Assembly: GCA_023634235.1 (NCBI GenBank)
Contig: JAMKCF010000007.1
Location: 980,001 to 1,044,000, forward strand
Length of the DNA stretch: 64,000 nt
DNA from: Pisaster brevispinus
Taxonomy: Eukaryota > Echinodermata > Asteroidea > Forcipulatida > Asteriidae
Reading direction: 5' to 3'
In this document: positions 33,166 through 42,763 of the stretch, piece after piece
Layout of the letters: each line of letters opens with the position of its first letter
Numbering within the stretch: the stretch's first letter is position 1
Program-made: the position numbers and the translations under genes
Notes under the pieces: generated by a model
The model's database searches: none
What the model was told of the DNA's origin: nothing
Seen by the model: the letters and a program-made list of their open reading frames with translations, nothing else

Positions 33166-34961
33166 ATTTTTCAAATAATTAAATCCTAATTGTCATAACT
33201 GACAAAGTAACCTTAACTAATGCTGCGAGCGCCAAAGATATGCATGCTTTACTTGTAGTAGAACATTGGAAACTAAGAAAAAAAAGAAATGTGGATTTTT
33301 GCAATTGTTTTTGTTTTGTTCATCAGGGCAAACGTTCTAAATTTACAAATGTCGTAAATTAGCTCGTCAAATTGTCGGGAAATATTTTAGTTTCATTTAA
33401 ACTTAATTAAAATAATACGCAGTAATTAAATGCAAAGTAGATAACGCAAGAGGGCGCTAACCTTCAATTGACTTCCTGTAGTCTAACAAAGGAACACCTA
33501 TGTAGAGCATTTCTTAAAGTAGGCTAATCAATTTATTATACCCTCAAGAGTTTCATAGTTGTTTTTTTATTATCCTTGTGAATGGGCAAAGACTTTACCT
33601 TGTTTTTTAGTCAGTAAACGCTTATCGAAAATTGACAGCAAAAATACAAAATAAATGTATTCAGATTGAACGCAACAAATTTCTTTTCAGAAACATGTTT
33701 GTATTTAATTCCAGTGCTTTCCATAGTATTATTACAATTAAATTTGTATATTCTAGAGAAACGTTCATGAAATCATTGTTTGACAAAATAAAGACAAGAA
33801 ATACTGAATTAAAGCCTTTATATTGGCATTCAGTCTAGGGACAAATTGTGTTTCTGTTAATCATGGTATTGGGTAACAAAGCACGTACAAATTAGGGACA
33901 AAGTATAGCTTACACACCCACACTCCCCCCCCCCCCCAATAAAAGAAAATAAATAAATAGGTCTAAATAAATATTAAAAAACAGTAACAATCCCAACTTA
34001 AAAAACATCTTTGGTTGGTGTGTGATCAAATTCCTGAAAAAGAAGGAACCTAATAAAACAAAGAGAAAGGTATCCATTTTGAGAGAGTGAAACAAATGAT
34101 ACACAATCCAAGCCTAAACGGTGTGGTACTTTTTTGTTTTAAGGATCGGGGTTGCGAATGAACACTAACCAAACTTTTTTCGAAAAACTGTTTGTATTTT
34201 TATTATTTGTTGTTGTGGGGGGGGGGGAGTGTGTACATGTGTATGTGTGTCTGTCCTTAAAATGTAATATAATGCTTTTTAGCTGCCTATGGTTCTGTGC
34301 ATTGTGATGTCAATAGCATGTTCTGTGAAGAGAACTGAACACCTCTATAAACAAAGAAAAACAATGCAAAAAACTACACTCATGACGACCAAAAAAACGT
34401 AACAATTTTGTTCAGTTAAGAACTGAGAAGCAAGAAAGGATTATTTATAATAACCTATCAAAACACCTCAAAGAGTGACTTTGAAAATGGTATTATTAGA
34501 TTGTCACATTATTTGTCAAATACTGGTTGTCTGTGTTTTTGTTCAAAATGATGGTTACTTGGTTAAAACAATTACAGCGTTTGTTATGCACCAAAATCGA
34601 CAAGATATGGTGATTTTTAGGGTTGCCACATAATCTTCTCTCTCGATAGTATCAGGTGGAGAAACAGTCCATTTATGCGTATTGAACTTTGCTATTAAAC
34701 TTTTCAGTCATTAGTCCTAAACAGATTCTTAAAATAACACTATGAAAAATGAATAGCCTAAGTTGATGGTACACAAACATGGATTTGAATATGAGCATTG
34801 TGCAGTTGTAGATTTTATATAGATTATACAAAAGAGTATAACTTTGAAAACATAAAATAAAAACAGCTATTTGGATTGTTGGAATTCATTTTGAGTGTTG
34901 GAATAGAATACATAATATTCTACAAAATTCCTAATGCAAATCATCAGCATTGAGTATCCAA

Positions 34962-35687
34962 TTAACTGCTGCATGGAGGTCTAGTTCCTTGCCATCTTAC
35001 TTTCACCTCAAGCAAGTGGTTTCCATGACATCTCTCTTCATTGTGCTGAACCACCTCCTGTCAACAGCAATACAAAAAAATCCAATAAATTTGGCAAAAA
35101 GAAGATTATGATATTATTGATAAAACACATACGATTGTTCATGTACATTAGCTTTTTATTGTTGCCTTACAACTTGCAGCACACACACCACCGACTGTTG
35201 GTTGATTGTTTTTTATTATGAATTTGCAATTTTTTTTTTCTTTTTATTTTCAAAAAAACTTCTCTTTTGACATTGAAACATTAAACCAGGTAATAGTTAA
35301 CAAAAACTAAAACATTGTTCTAAAACTACTGAACAATCGTAAAGATTGAAGACTGAAAATGACGCGCTAGTGACCCAGTTTCAACCTAAGTTCGCATAAG
35401 GCTTTGTTTTGTGTGTACTTCTCAACAAACTTGTCTTCTGTAAGTCTACTAAATTCTCATGCAATTTGATAATTAAGACTTCTTGTAAAATTGACCAGAA
35501 TGTTCTGGGGCAATTGCCTATTGTTATATTTTCACAAACAAAAGGTACTCATTTCACTGAAACGAGTGCTTTATACACTATAGAATGATAATTTGTATAC
35601 ATACAATTACATGGATTCTCATTTCCTCTGGAAGCACAGAGTCACCGGTTATTACATCTTCAATCATCAGACTTCTTGCCTGTAAGC
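34962..35687 (-). CDS. Two 3' exons of an unidentified spliced gene in the TIR element
   Basis: Minus-strand exon 35687-35611 lies between an acceptor ...TTTACAG and a donor CAT|GTAATT and encodes LQARSLMIEDVITG then DSVLPEEMRIH. It joins in phase 0 to terminal exon 35057-34962 (acceptor GTTGACAG), which encodes EVVQHNEERCHGNHLL then EVKVRWQGTRPPCSS and a TAA. The matching phases, the splice sites at all ends and the codon-like composition make real coding likely. I do not recognise the protein. Being inside the TIRs, it could be the element's transposase C-terminus or a captured host gene. Upstream exons were not found. Confidence 0.55.
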
Positions 35688-36782
35688 CTGTAAATTATAA
35701 ACAAATGAAAAATGCCAATTACCAATATTACAAAAGTAAAATAATAAAAAGATAAATATTCAAAAATAGTTTTTTTAATGATGATTTTAAAAACAAATCT
35801 GGCTCATGAAGTGTGTGTGGCGTCCATGCAATAACCTTATTGATGATGACCTTAAAATTGTTTGTATTTGTTTTCCATGTTTCAGTGGTGAAAACGGTCA
35901 CAAGGCGCCTTGTCAGGTGGTTGTGGCCATCCTATTCCTTAATTTTAGTTATTTTTTTGTTTTGCTTATGCAATCTTGTGTCAAACCTTGCTTATGCGTC
36001 CATGTGTCAAACCATGGTAAACCATTTAATATAAGAGAACACAATCATGATTGCTTTTGATAAGAGAACACAATCATGATTGACGATATTATTTGTCGGC
36101 ATGTAGTCCCATTGAACCTAATGGTCAAAATTTTATTGCAGGGGGAAATTTGTATGTTGTGGTCAAAGTCCAGTTTTTTTTTTTTTTTTTCGGGGGGGGG
36201 GGGGGGGTGCAGCTTGGCAGGAGCCACCATCCCCAGATCCCACCAGACATGCTCAAAACCTTCACACCATTTTATTCCTACCAAATGAGATCAACAAAAA
36301 TACACAATAAATGGTTTGAAATGTGAAATAGCCCCACCCCGAAATTATGTGTTTTCTTTCATGTGCCCTCCCCCCCCCGAAAATTTTCAAACAGATTTTG
36401 GGGTTCCACTGAAACACTGATCCAATTACAAGTTGATTTGAAACTCAAAAGGTATTCTTTTGATGTTTCTTTTAATAATTAGTTTTGTAGACTACAATAT
36501 AGCACTACAATTAAAAATTACTTGCCCGATTGATTGGTATGAAAAGGTCAGGGTCTATCTATAAAGAAGGGTTGTTTATAATCAAATTTTTTCAGTAAGT
36601 CCATGTTTAAATGGACAGTTTTGGTGGCTTATACAGGATTCCATTAAGTGCAACCGGAAATGTTTAGTAGAAAATATTGTTGTCATTCCCGTCAACACTT
36701 GAATTGCAGCCCCAGTCCCCACACCTGGCTTGGAATTTCATATTTTAGACGGCAAGGCCATATTTCCATTTTGCAAAGGACA

Positions 36783-36860
36783 ATCTTAAAAGATAGAAAA
36801 CTTTTGGTGGGGCACCAAGGTCAAAAACAGGACCACCTTAGACCATGGCCTCCATGGCCT
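36783..36860 (-). repeat. Dispersed repeat matching block B core
   Basis: Reverse-oriented relative of the GGCCTGGAATTACAC... block at 9919, 19361 and 25559. Its presence in the TIR element in the opposite orientation shows the 75-base core is itself a mobile or dispersed repeat. Confidence 0.6.
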
Positions 36861-37074
36861 CTGTGTAATTCCTGGCCTAAGCTAATTACTGACAACTTGC
36901 TGACAACTCATTGAGTATTCCAGTATTCACTAACAATTTATAAAACCCCACAGTAAATTTAAGGCCAAGTGCTGGGGTCCAACACAAGCTCTTGAATTTA
37001 AATTTAATTTGAGAATGAACAGAGTACTTTACAGTGTCCATGCTACATACAGGCTTTGAAAGGAACAATTACTA

Positions 37075-37144
37075 TAGTTGTGATAATCGTAACCCTCCAT
37101 CCTCCAGACGGTTACAGGATGGAGGGTTACGATTATCGCAACTA
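37075..37144. repeat. Near-perfect hairpin
   Basis: Arms 37075-37103 and 37116-37144 are 29-base inverted repeats differing at one position (a G-T pair in RNA), with a 12-base loop. There is no associated gene. It could be a MITE core or a small-RNA-like hairpin. Confidence 0.8.
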
Positions 37145-38289
37145 CAATTACGTCCATGCTTTATGCTTACAATTTGGGATTGTAACGTCAGAGGGTTTTG
37201 CAGTTGTTGGCAGTGGCAAGTGGAGTTTGACAGGAAAGATAGTGTTGGGCAACTGGAGTGTTGTTAAGCTAGGCACTAAATCATAAATGGCTAGCAAGAT
37301 AACACTAATGAATGCATTGATCAGTTGATATAATTTAGCAATGTGTATTGTTTATTTTAATTCATAAACACTTGTATTTATTGCTTGTATGTTATTTATT
37401 CTTATCTCTTTTAGTTTTAGGGTTTCCTCTTTTAAGTTTTATACTTTTTAATAAAGCACCTGGCCCTGGGAGCAATAGTATTGTTTATAGTAATAATAGG
37501 CCTAATTATTATAATAATTTCTGGAGTCCATCGGCCTACACTGTTCATCTACCAAGACCATGGTAGACCTAGGGTCTAGCATGAGTTAACTTATAACTAG
37601 TTTTACAAGAAATGTTTATGAATCATGTGTTATCATTGCTAGCACTAGCACTAGCAGTAGCACTAGCTGTAGCAAGTAGCAGCATGAATGAATGTCATAT
37701 TTTCAGATTTTTAGGAAACTTAAACTTACCAACAATCATTGATCGGAAGAATCTCTACCTTAGCACCTGGATACAAAGTGGATGTGTTCAATGTGATTCA
37801 TCCATTGCTGATTCGGAGGTAGGGACACATTTGGGGGCGAAAACTTCCGCAACTGGAAGAAGTCATTATTTCATGGTACATTATTTCGGTCTATTATTTC
37901 ATGAGGCGGCCATGATGTAAAGCGCGAGCGCCACCAACCGATCCACAGAGAGAACGTAAACAATGACCTGCCTCGCTAACAATTGTGGCGGGTGATATTA
38001 TATAAGATGATAATATATTTCGGTCACGCTAATACCATGGCTTATTTGCCCCCAAGCCTTACTTATAAGTAGCGGTGGGTAGTCGAATCGGGTGGGAAGG
38101 GACAAAACAGGCAAAAATGCACCCCTCATTCCATTGTTTTTATTATTACTATTATTATTATTTATGTATTATTTTTGTTTTTATAACTTGTAAGAATCTA
38201 AGGAAAATATATTTTGTTTAGGTAGTTAACAGCACTAGGCTACCCGTTTAGTTATTACAAAGAAATAAGAAACAAACCAAGAGTATGTT

Positions 38290-39535
38290 GAATAGGGGAC
38301 TTAAACAAGTCGAATGGCGCCCTTTTGTAAGCATGTTTGTCCTTCGTGTTTTTTTCTTTCTTTTTTCTTCAAACCTTAATATGTAATTTACTGACTGGTT
38401 GATTTCCTTTCTAATAAAGTCACACACAAACAGACACTGTGCTCTAATGTTGATAACAGTGGCTCGCCTAGTGTCGCCACACTATTGACATACATTTTTA
38501 CTTCTCATACGCAACAGTGACGTAGATGTAGGACTGTTGGACTCTAGCTCTATCTTTACAAAAGCACATCAGCTTGGTACGTTAAAGGCGCTGCAGTGGG
38601 CGTGGTACTTTTCATAAAAGAAGTCAAGGTAGCTGTAGCCCATGTACAGTAGCCAATCTCATTAGTGATTTGAAGTGTGAAATCATACTTAACTTAGCAT
38701 TAAAGATTGATTTTAGTTCAAATTAATCGGAGCTTAGGTATTTTGAATTGCCAATGCCATCAGATGACAACATGCGATTACCGTAAAAAGAAGATAACAA
38801 TTATATGAAATGTTGAGGGTGAGGTCGTTTTTCAAAAAGCTCCTTATCACAATAATGATTTATGCCTCCGGGGTTGGACTCGAACCCACGACCTTTAAAA
38901 TACAATAACACAGTCTTAAGCGTTAGACCATTGGGTCAACCGGTGACGAGCTGACGGAACAAGTGCATCGAGGGAAACATTAAAATTGCCAAAGTCCTTC
39001 AACATTGTCCAAAGTGGACATACATTTATATCATTGTTTTTCGGACATTACATATGAACGGAGACAAAAACAAACATGATAGCACACTGACTTAATATTC
39101 ATGTGGGTGAGAGTTAATCTTTGTCACGAAATGATTAGTTAAACATCGCTAAAGCCAGACACAACAAGAGGAATCTTACAGATCATTTGGTCGCAGATCA
39201 AATGACATTTTCTGAGCTTGTAAAATAACGAAGGGCAACAACACAATCTGTTTTAAAGTTCATAATGTATTAAAGACAAAAACAAATACAATAGCAAAAT
39301 GTGTTTTTCTCAATATAACTGTTGTTGCGTTTTTTGTTTTTTAACTACAAGATAAAAACAATTTAATACAAAAGTGTTTGATTTTATTAACTAATGTGTT
39401 AAACAAGGAAGAGGAACAACATAATTAAAAATTCAAAGCCTGAATTTTAATCAGACTCATTTCCTGGACAGGGGCTTTATTGATGCTGGTTTTCCTCAGC
39501 CATTCCAAGTTTGGACTCTTTCTTGTCAGGATCTC
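38290..39535 (+). repeat. Segmental duplication block D, copy 2 (flank of gene 4)
   Basis: The partner of 16165-17165, here leading into receptor gene 4. It includes the tRNA-like relic at 38868-38942. From about 39260 the two copies no longer align. Confidence 0.8.
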
Positions 39536-39589
39536 AGACTGCAGTTTGCTGTTTATTCATCGCTAAGTCTACACGTATCAACAACCACA
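39536..39589 (+). promoter_or_regulatory. Conserved 5' leader of receptor gene 4
   Basis: GACTGCAGTTTGCTGTT, TTCATCGCT and CACGTATCAACAACCACA precede the ATG, as in genes 1-3. Confidence 0.6.
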
Positions 39590-41194
39590 ATGTTTCTGCT
39601 CATTCTTGTTATGACGTCGAACTGTGGGTTGGGTGAGGCGACACTTTTCCAGACTCACCCAGTTGACACCTTCGCCATACCGGGAGGAAGTGTATCCTTC
39701 AGTTGTACACCAAACAATACGTTCTGTGGAGGGCATCCGTTTTTATACTGGCAACGTGGTCCCTCAATGACACCGGGAATTAGTAACAACATTTTTCAAG
39801 ACCTCGAGGTTTCTAGACAATTTACCGGTGTAGAGAGGTATAACGTGTCAGTTAGTGACTGTACATGGACTTTACGTATAGAGGACATTCAACCAATAGA
39901 TGGAAGATATTACAGTTGCTCTATCTACGGTGGGTATTCCGACGTAGCAAGATTGACTATTGTTGATCCGATAAACACTACTGTCTTACCGTCGCGGATT
40001 GATAGATACGCGGATGAAAATGCCTACTTCAGTTGCTACACGCAACCACTCGACCAGCAAGGTCTGGAATACACTTGGGATGTGAAAACACAGGGAGGCT
40101 CTGAATGGAAAGAAATGTTGGAAAATGATACTAGGATTAAGTTTCACAATAATCAGAAATTCATGACAATGCTTAGGTTGGGATTAGATATGAATGGTTT
40201 CACGGTCCAATGTTCAGTACACGATGGTTCATCGTCATTGACCGGGATGAGACTCAATGGCTTGTTATCTGTGCATCCAGGCGAGGAAGCCATGGAAACC
40301 ACTGCAGCAATAGTGACATCAGACCCTGTTTCAACTAGAGGTTTGGAAATGTCAACGAACCTCTCTCAAATTAGCACCATCGAAACTCAAGTTGATGTTA
40401 CAGTGTCATCTTCTAATGACTCTACCGTCATCTTAGCAGGCTGGCCTGTAGCAGGTATTTTACTCATTCTCCTGATTGTAATCCTCCTGTACTTTCTTGT
40501 CTACAGAGGACGATCTCAATCTAAGGTTATTGGTAGACGTAAATCTCACACACTTCAAGATGATGGAGGAGAAAGTGATGCAGACGGGATATCAGAAACC
40601 CAACTGCACGGAGTCACTCCGAGGTGTGATCAAGAAAATGACCACACTAGCTCTCTAGGGGAGCGGTCAGTTGAAACCCCTAGAGAAACAGCTACTGTTT
40701 GCAGTAGTGACATTGGGCAGGCAGAGTCCATGTATGCTGTAGTGGATACAAGTCGCGCAAAAAGTAAGACATTTGGCGCCATTTCCACCGAAAAGGTTTC
40801 TTGGAAAATCACCAGATGCGGGAAGGGAGAATCGAAGCTGAATCATGGAACAGACACAGCTCAGACCTTGACTAGTTTTTCCAAACATGAAACTCCATCT
40901 GAGCATCAGGAATCAACCGTCGCTGTAAAGGATTTGCCGGTATCAGGACTCGTCTTTGATTATCAACCGTCCGGTCAGAAACCCCCTCGCGTCATTCCGT
41001 ACCGTCTCTCCAAACAAGCAGAAACAAGCACCACGACCCAAACCCATGTGGCACCAGAGCAAACAGAAGACAGCGTTGAGGACAGTAGTATCGCTGATGA
41101 AAGTCTTCTTTACGCTAACTTGGATCTATCGCGAGGCTCGGCAAGAATCACCAACCCGGAGGAAGAGACGACTTATGCTGATATTGGAAACTAG
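39590..41194 (+). CDS. Intronless two-Ig ITIM/ITSM receptor, gene 4
   Basis: Encodes 534 residues in one exon. A signal peptide (1-16) precedes Ig domain 1 (about 20-126; C39, W54, C110, and the extra pair C46/C91) and Ig domain 2 (about 131-229; C149, C208). A stalk about 26 residues longer than in gene 2 (Thr/Ser-rich, 240-278) leads to a membrane span at about 280-304. The tail carries SMYAVV (Y382), LLYANL (Y508) and TTYADI (Y529), matching ITIM, ITIM and ITSM, and the proline-rich QKPPRVIPYRL. Ectodomain and tail are both close to gene 2, and both flanks are too. An inhibitory-type surface receptor is inferred from the motifs; the ligand is unknown. N-x-S/T sites are frequent in both Ig domains. 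Confidence 0.92.
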   Translation: MFLLILVMTSNCGLGEATLFQTHPVDTFAIPGGSVSFSCTPNNTFCGGHPFLYWQRGPSMTPGISNNIFQDLEVSRQFTGVERYNVSVSDCTWTLRIEDIQPIDGRYYSCSIYGGYSDVARLTIVDPINTTVLPSRIDRYADENAYFSCYTQPLDQQGLEYTWDVKTQGGSEWKEMLENDTRIKFHNNQKFMTMLRLGLDMNGFTVQCSVHDGSSSLTGMRLNGLLSVHPGEEAMETTAAIVTSDPVSTRGLEMSTNLSQISTIETQVDVTVSSSNDSTVILAGWPVAGILLILLIVILLYFLVYRGRSQSKVIGRRKSHTLQDDGGESDADGISETQLHGVTPRCDQENDHTSSLGERSVETPRETATVCSSDIGQAESMYAVVDTSRAKSKTFGAISTEKVSWKITRCGKGESKLNHGTDTAQTLTSFSKHETPSEHQESTVAVKDLPVSGLVFDYQPSGQKPPRVIPYRLSKQAETSTTTQTHVAPEQTEDSVEDSSIADESLLYANLDLSRGSARITNPEEETTYADIGN

Positions 41195-42763
41195 AATACC
41201 GGTGGTAAGCTGAGGGAGGGTACATAAACCACGCCCCTAGGGTATGATTTTAATTTTTCCTCATACAAACTATTGAGACAAGATCATGGCAATAGCCAAA
41301 ACACCTTGCTCCCCATAGTTATATTTGTACCCAAATCACACTTTAAGATAACTACAAAGTTAAAACAGGTAAATGTCAATTCGGCATCACTGTTATTAGT
41401 TTTTACGATAGCTCTGCCCACAAAGATATACTTTAATGTATATCAAATTAAGTTTGATAAAGTTTTTTTAAAGATTACACTGATGTCAATCTATTTTACC
41501 AGAAGAGAAGGAAAACTGTCTTTGATCTTGGATTATTTTGTTAATAGGTTTTTGATAAGATCTTATTGTACTAAGTTTCTGATGTGTATAGAAAAAACAT
41601 TAACCTGCTTATTTGATGAACACGGAAATAAAAAGCATTGTAATTATACAGGAAATGTTAACAATAGTATACATAAATATCGATATTATTTATTCAGAAC
41701 CATTTCCTTGAAGCGTAGACGGGATGAAAATACGGAACAGGGAATTTATTTATTGTTTTATTCTTTCATTTCAAATGACAACCACAACCAGAGGGGGGGG
41801 GGGCGGAATAGATGCCTTCATTTTTTTGTAGATTATTGTTGAAGATTTTCCTTCACTATTTACACAACAATACATGTATACGACTCTTGACATGTAAACA
41901 AACCGAAATGTTAAGCATCATGAGATCTTACCAGGCTAACCGCAGTTCATTTATTCATAATAATGTAATTGATTTGATGATATTAATGTTTTTCATGTGT
42001 AACACTATCATAGGACCTGTGCAGCTATTTGACTCATAATGTTTCCAGGCACTCCATGTATGACGTCACAACCTCACACAATGTAGTAAAAGAGGCCTAC
42101 CAACATAGCTGTATATAAGCTAAGACATTATCTGCATGGCAATTAAACATCGGCAGCAGCTTCTTTAAAGTCATCACGTTATTTTTTATTTTTTATTTAT
42201 TTATTTATTTTTTTTGTGACGTATAAACAAAAAAAACCGCATCATTTTCAAATTGTAACTCAAAGATACTGGACAATTAGCGTAAAGTGTGCACCAGGCA
42301 ATTAGCGTGAAATTTATGTGCCGACAATTTGCGTGAAATGTATGTACCGAAAATTAACGTCAAAAGTGCACCGGACAATTAACTAAAATACGCAGCGGAC
42401 AATTAGCGTGAAGTACGCTCAGGCTATGACAATAATTTGATTTGAGCTCAACCAGGATATACGATCAGATACTTCCGGTGGGGTCGTGTCACAAAGACCG
42501 CTGGTTTCAAATGAAAATAAATGTCTGTAACATATTAAAGCATGTGAACCAGTGACTGTTACCAGCGACATTTGAACATGAACTACCTCGGACAAAAATC
42601 AGAGCCATTTCACCGTTGACTTTCTAACAACCTGGTGCGACAGTTACAGAGATGTATTTTTCCTAACTTCATCATGCTTGATACCAAACTTTTGCATTAT
42701 GTAAGCTAATTTGCTAAATGGTGTTGTTGTTGTTGACCATTGAGTCATTTGAAGAAGGTCACA
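41195..42763 (+). other. 3' flank of gene 4 and upstream of gene 5
   Basis: 41203-41290 and about 41930 match the gene 2 3' flank (GGTAAGCTGAGGGAGG; ATCTTACCAGGCTAA). A 189-codon open frame at 41273-41842 lies in this flank and is not called. 42271-42417 is a minisatellite. Gene 5 lacks the leader shared by genes 1-4. Confidence 0.6.
42271..42417. repeat. Imperfect minisatellite upstream of gene 5
   Basis: Five or six decayed copies of a unit of about 27-30 bases built on GGACAATTAGCGTGAAGT, such as at 42272, 42296, 42325, 42353 and 42373. No other copy was noticed in the window. Confidence 0.75.

Larger units (their letters stand above)
29271..34961. other. Middle interior of the 10.6-kb element
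   Basis: AT-rich with no recognised protein domain. It contains a serine/leucine-tRNA-like fragment (30151-30220), a repeat with CTCTGCTAGGGTCGAAACGT (33040-33165) and G-runs (33925, 34215). It may hold introns of the minus-strand gene that ends at 34962, but I could not identify more exons. Confidence 0.5.
27443..38101. mobile_element. 10.6-kb TIR transposon with 7-bp target duplication
   Basis: The element is 27450-38094. Its termini, CACCCGATTCGACTACCCAC at the left and the complement ending CGAATCGGGTG at the right, form inverted repeats about 100 bases long with only a few differences. GGAAGGG stands on both sides (27443-27449 and 38095-38101). No long open reading frame lies inside; two convincing minus-strand coding exons are at 34962-35057 and 35611-35687. 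CACTAGCACTAGC repeats near both ends (28185 and 37640) are subterminal. The superfamily is unresolved. Confidence 0.85.

Noticed and set aside
37612..37920. 102-codon open frame with a signal-peptide-like start
   Set aside because: The hydrophobic start comes from CTAGCACTAGC simple repeats at the subterminal region of the TIR element, and the rest has no recognisable domain.
41273..41842. 189-codon open frame after gene 4
   Set aside because: It starts in sequence homologous to the gene 2 3' flank, where no such frame was evident, and has no domain or leader; most likely chance.
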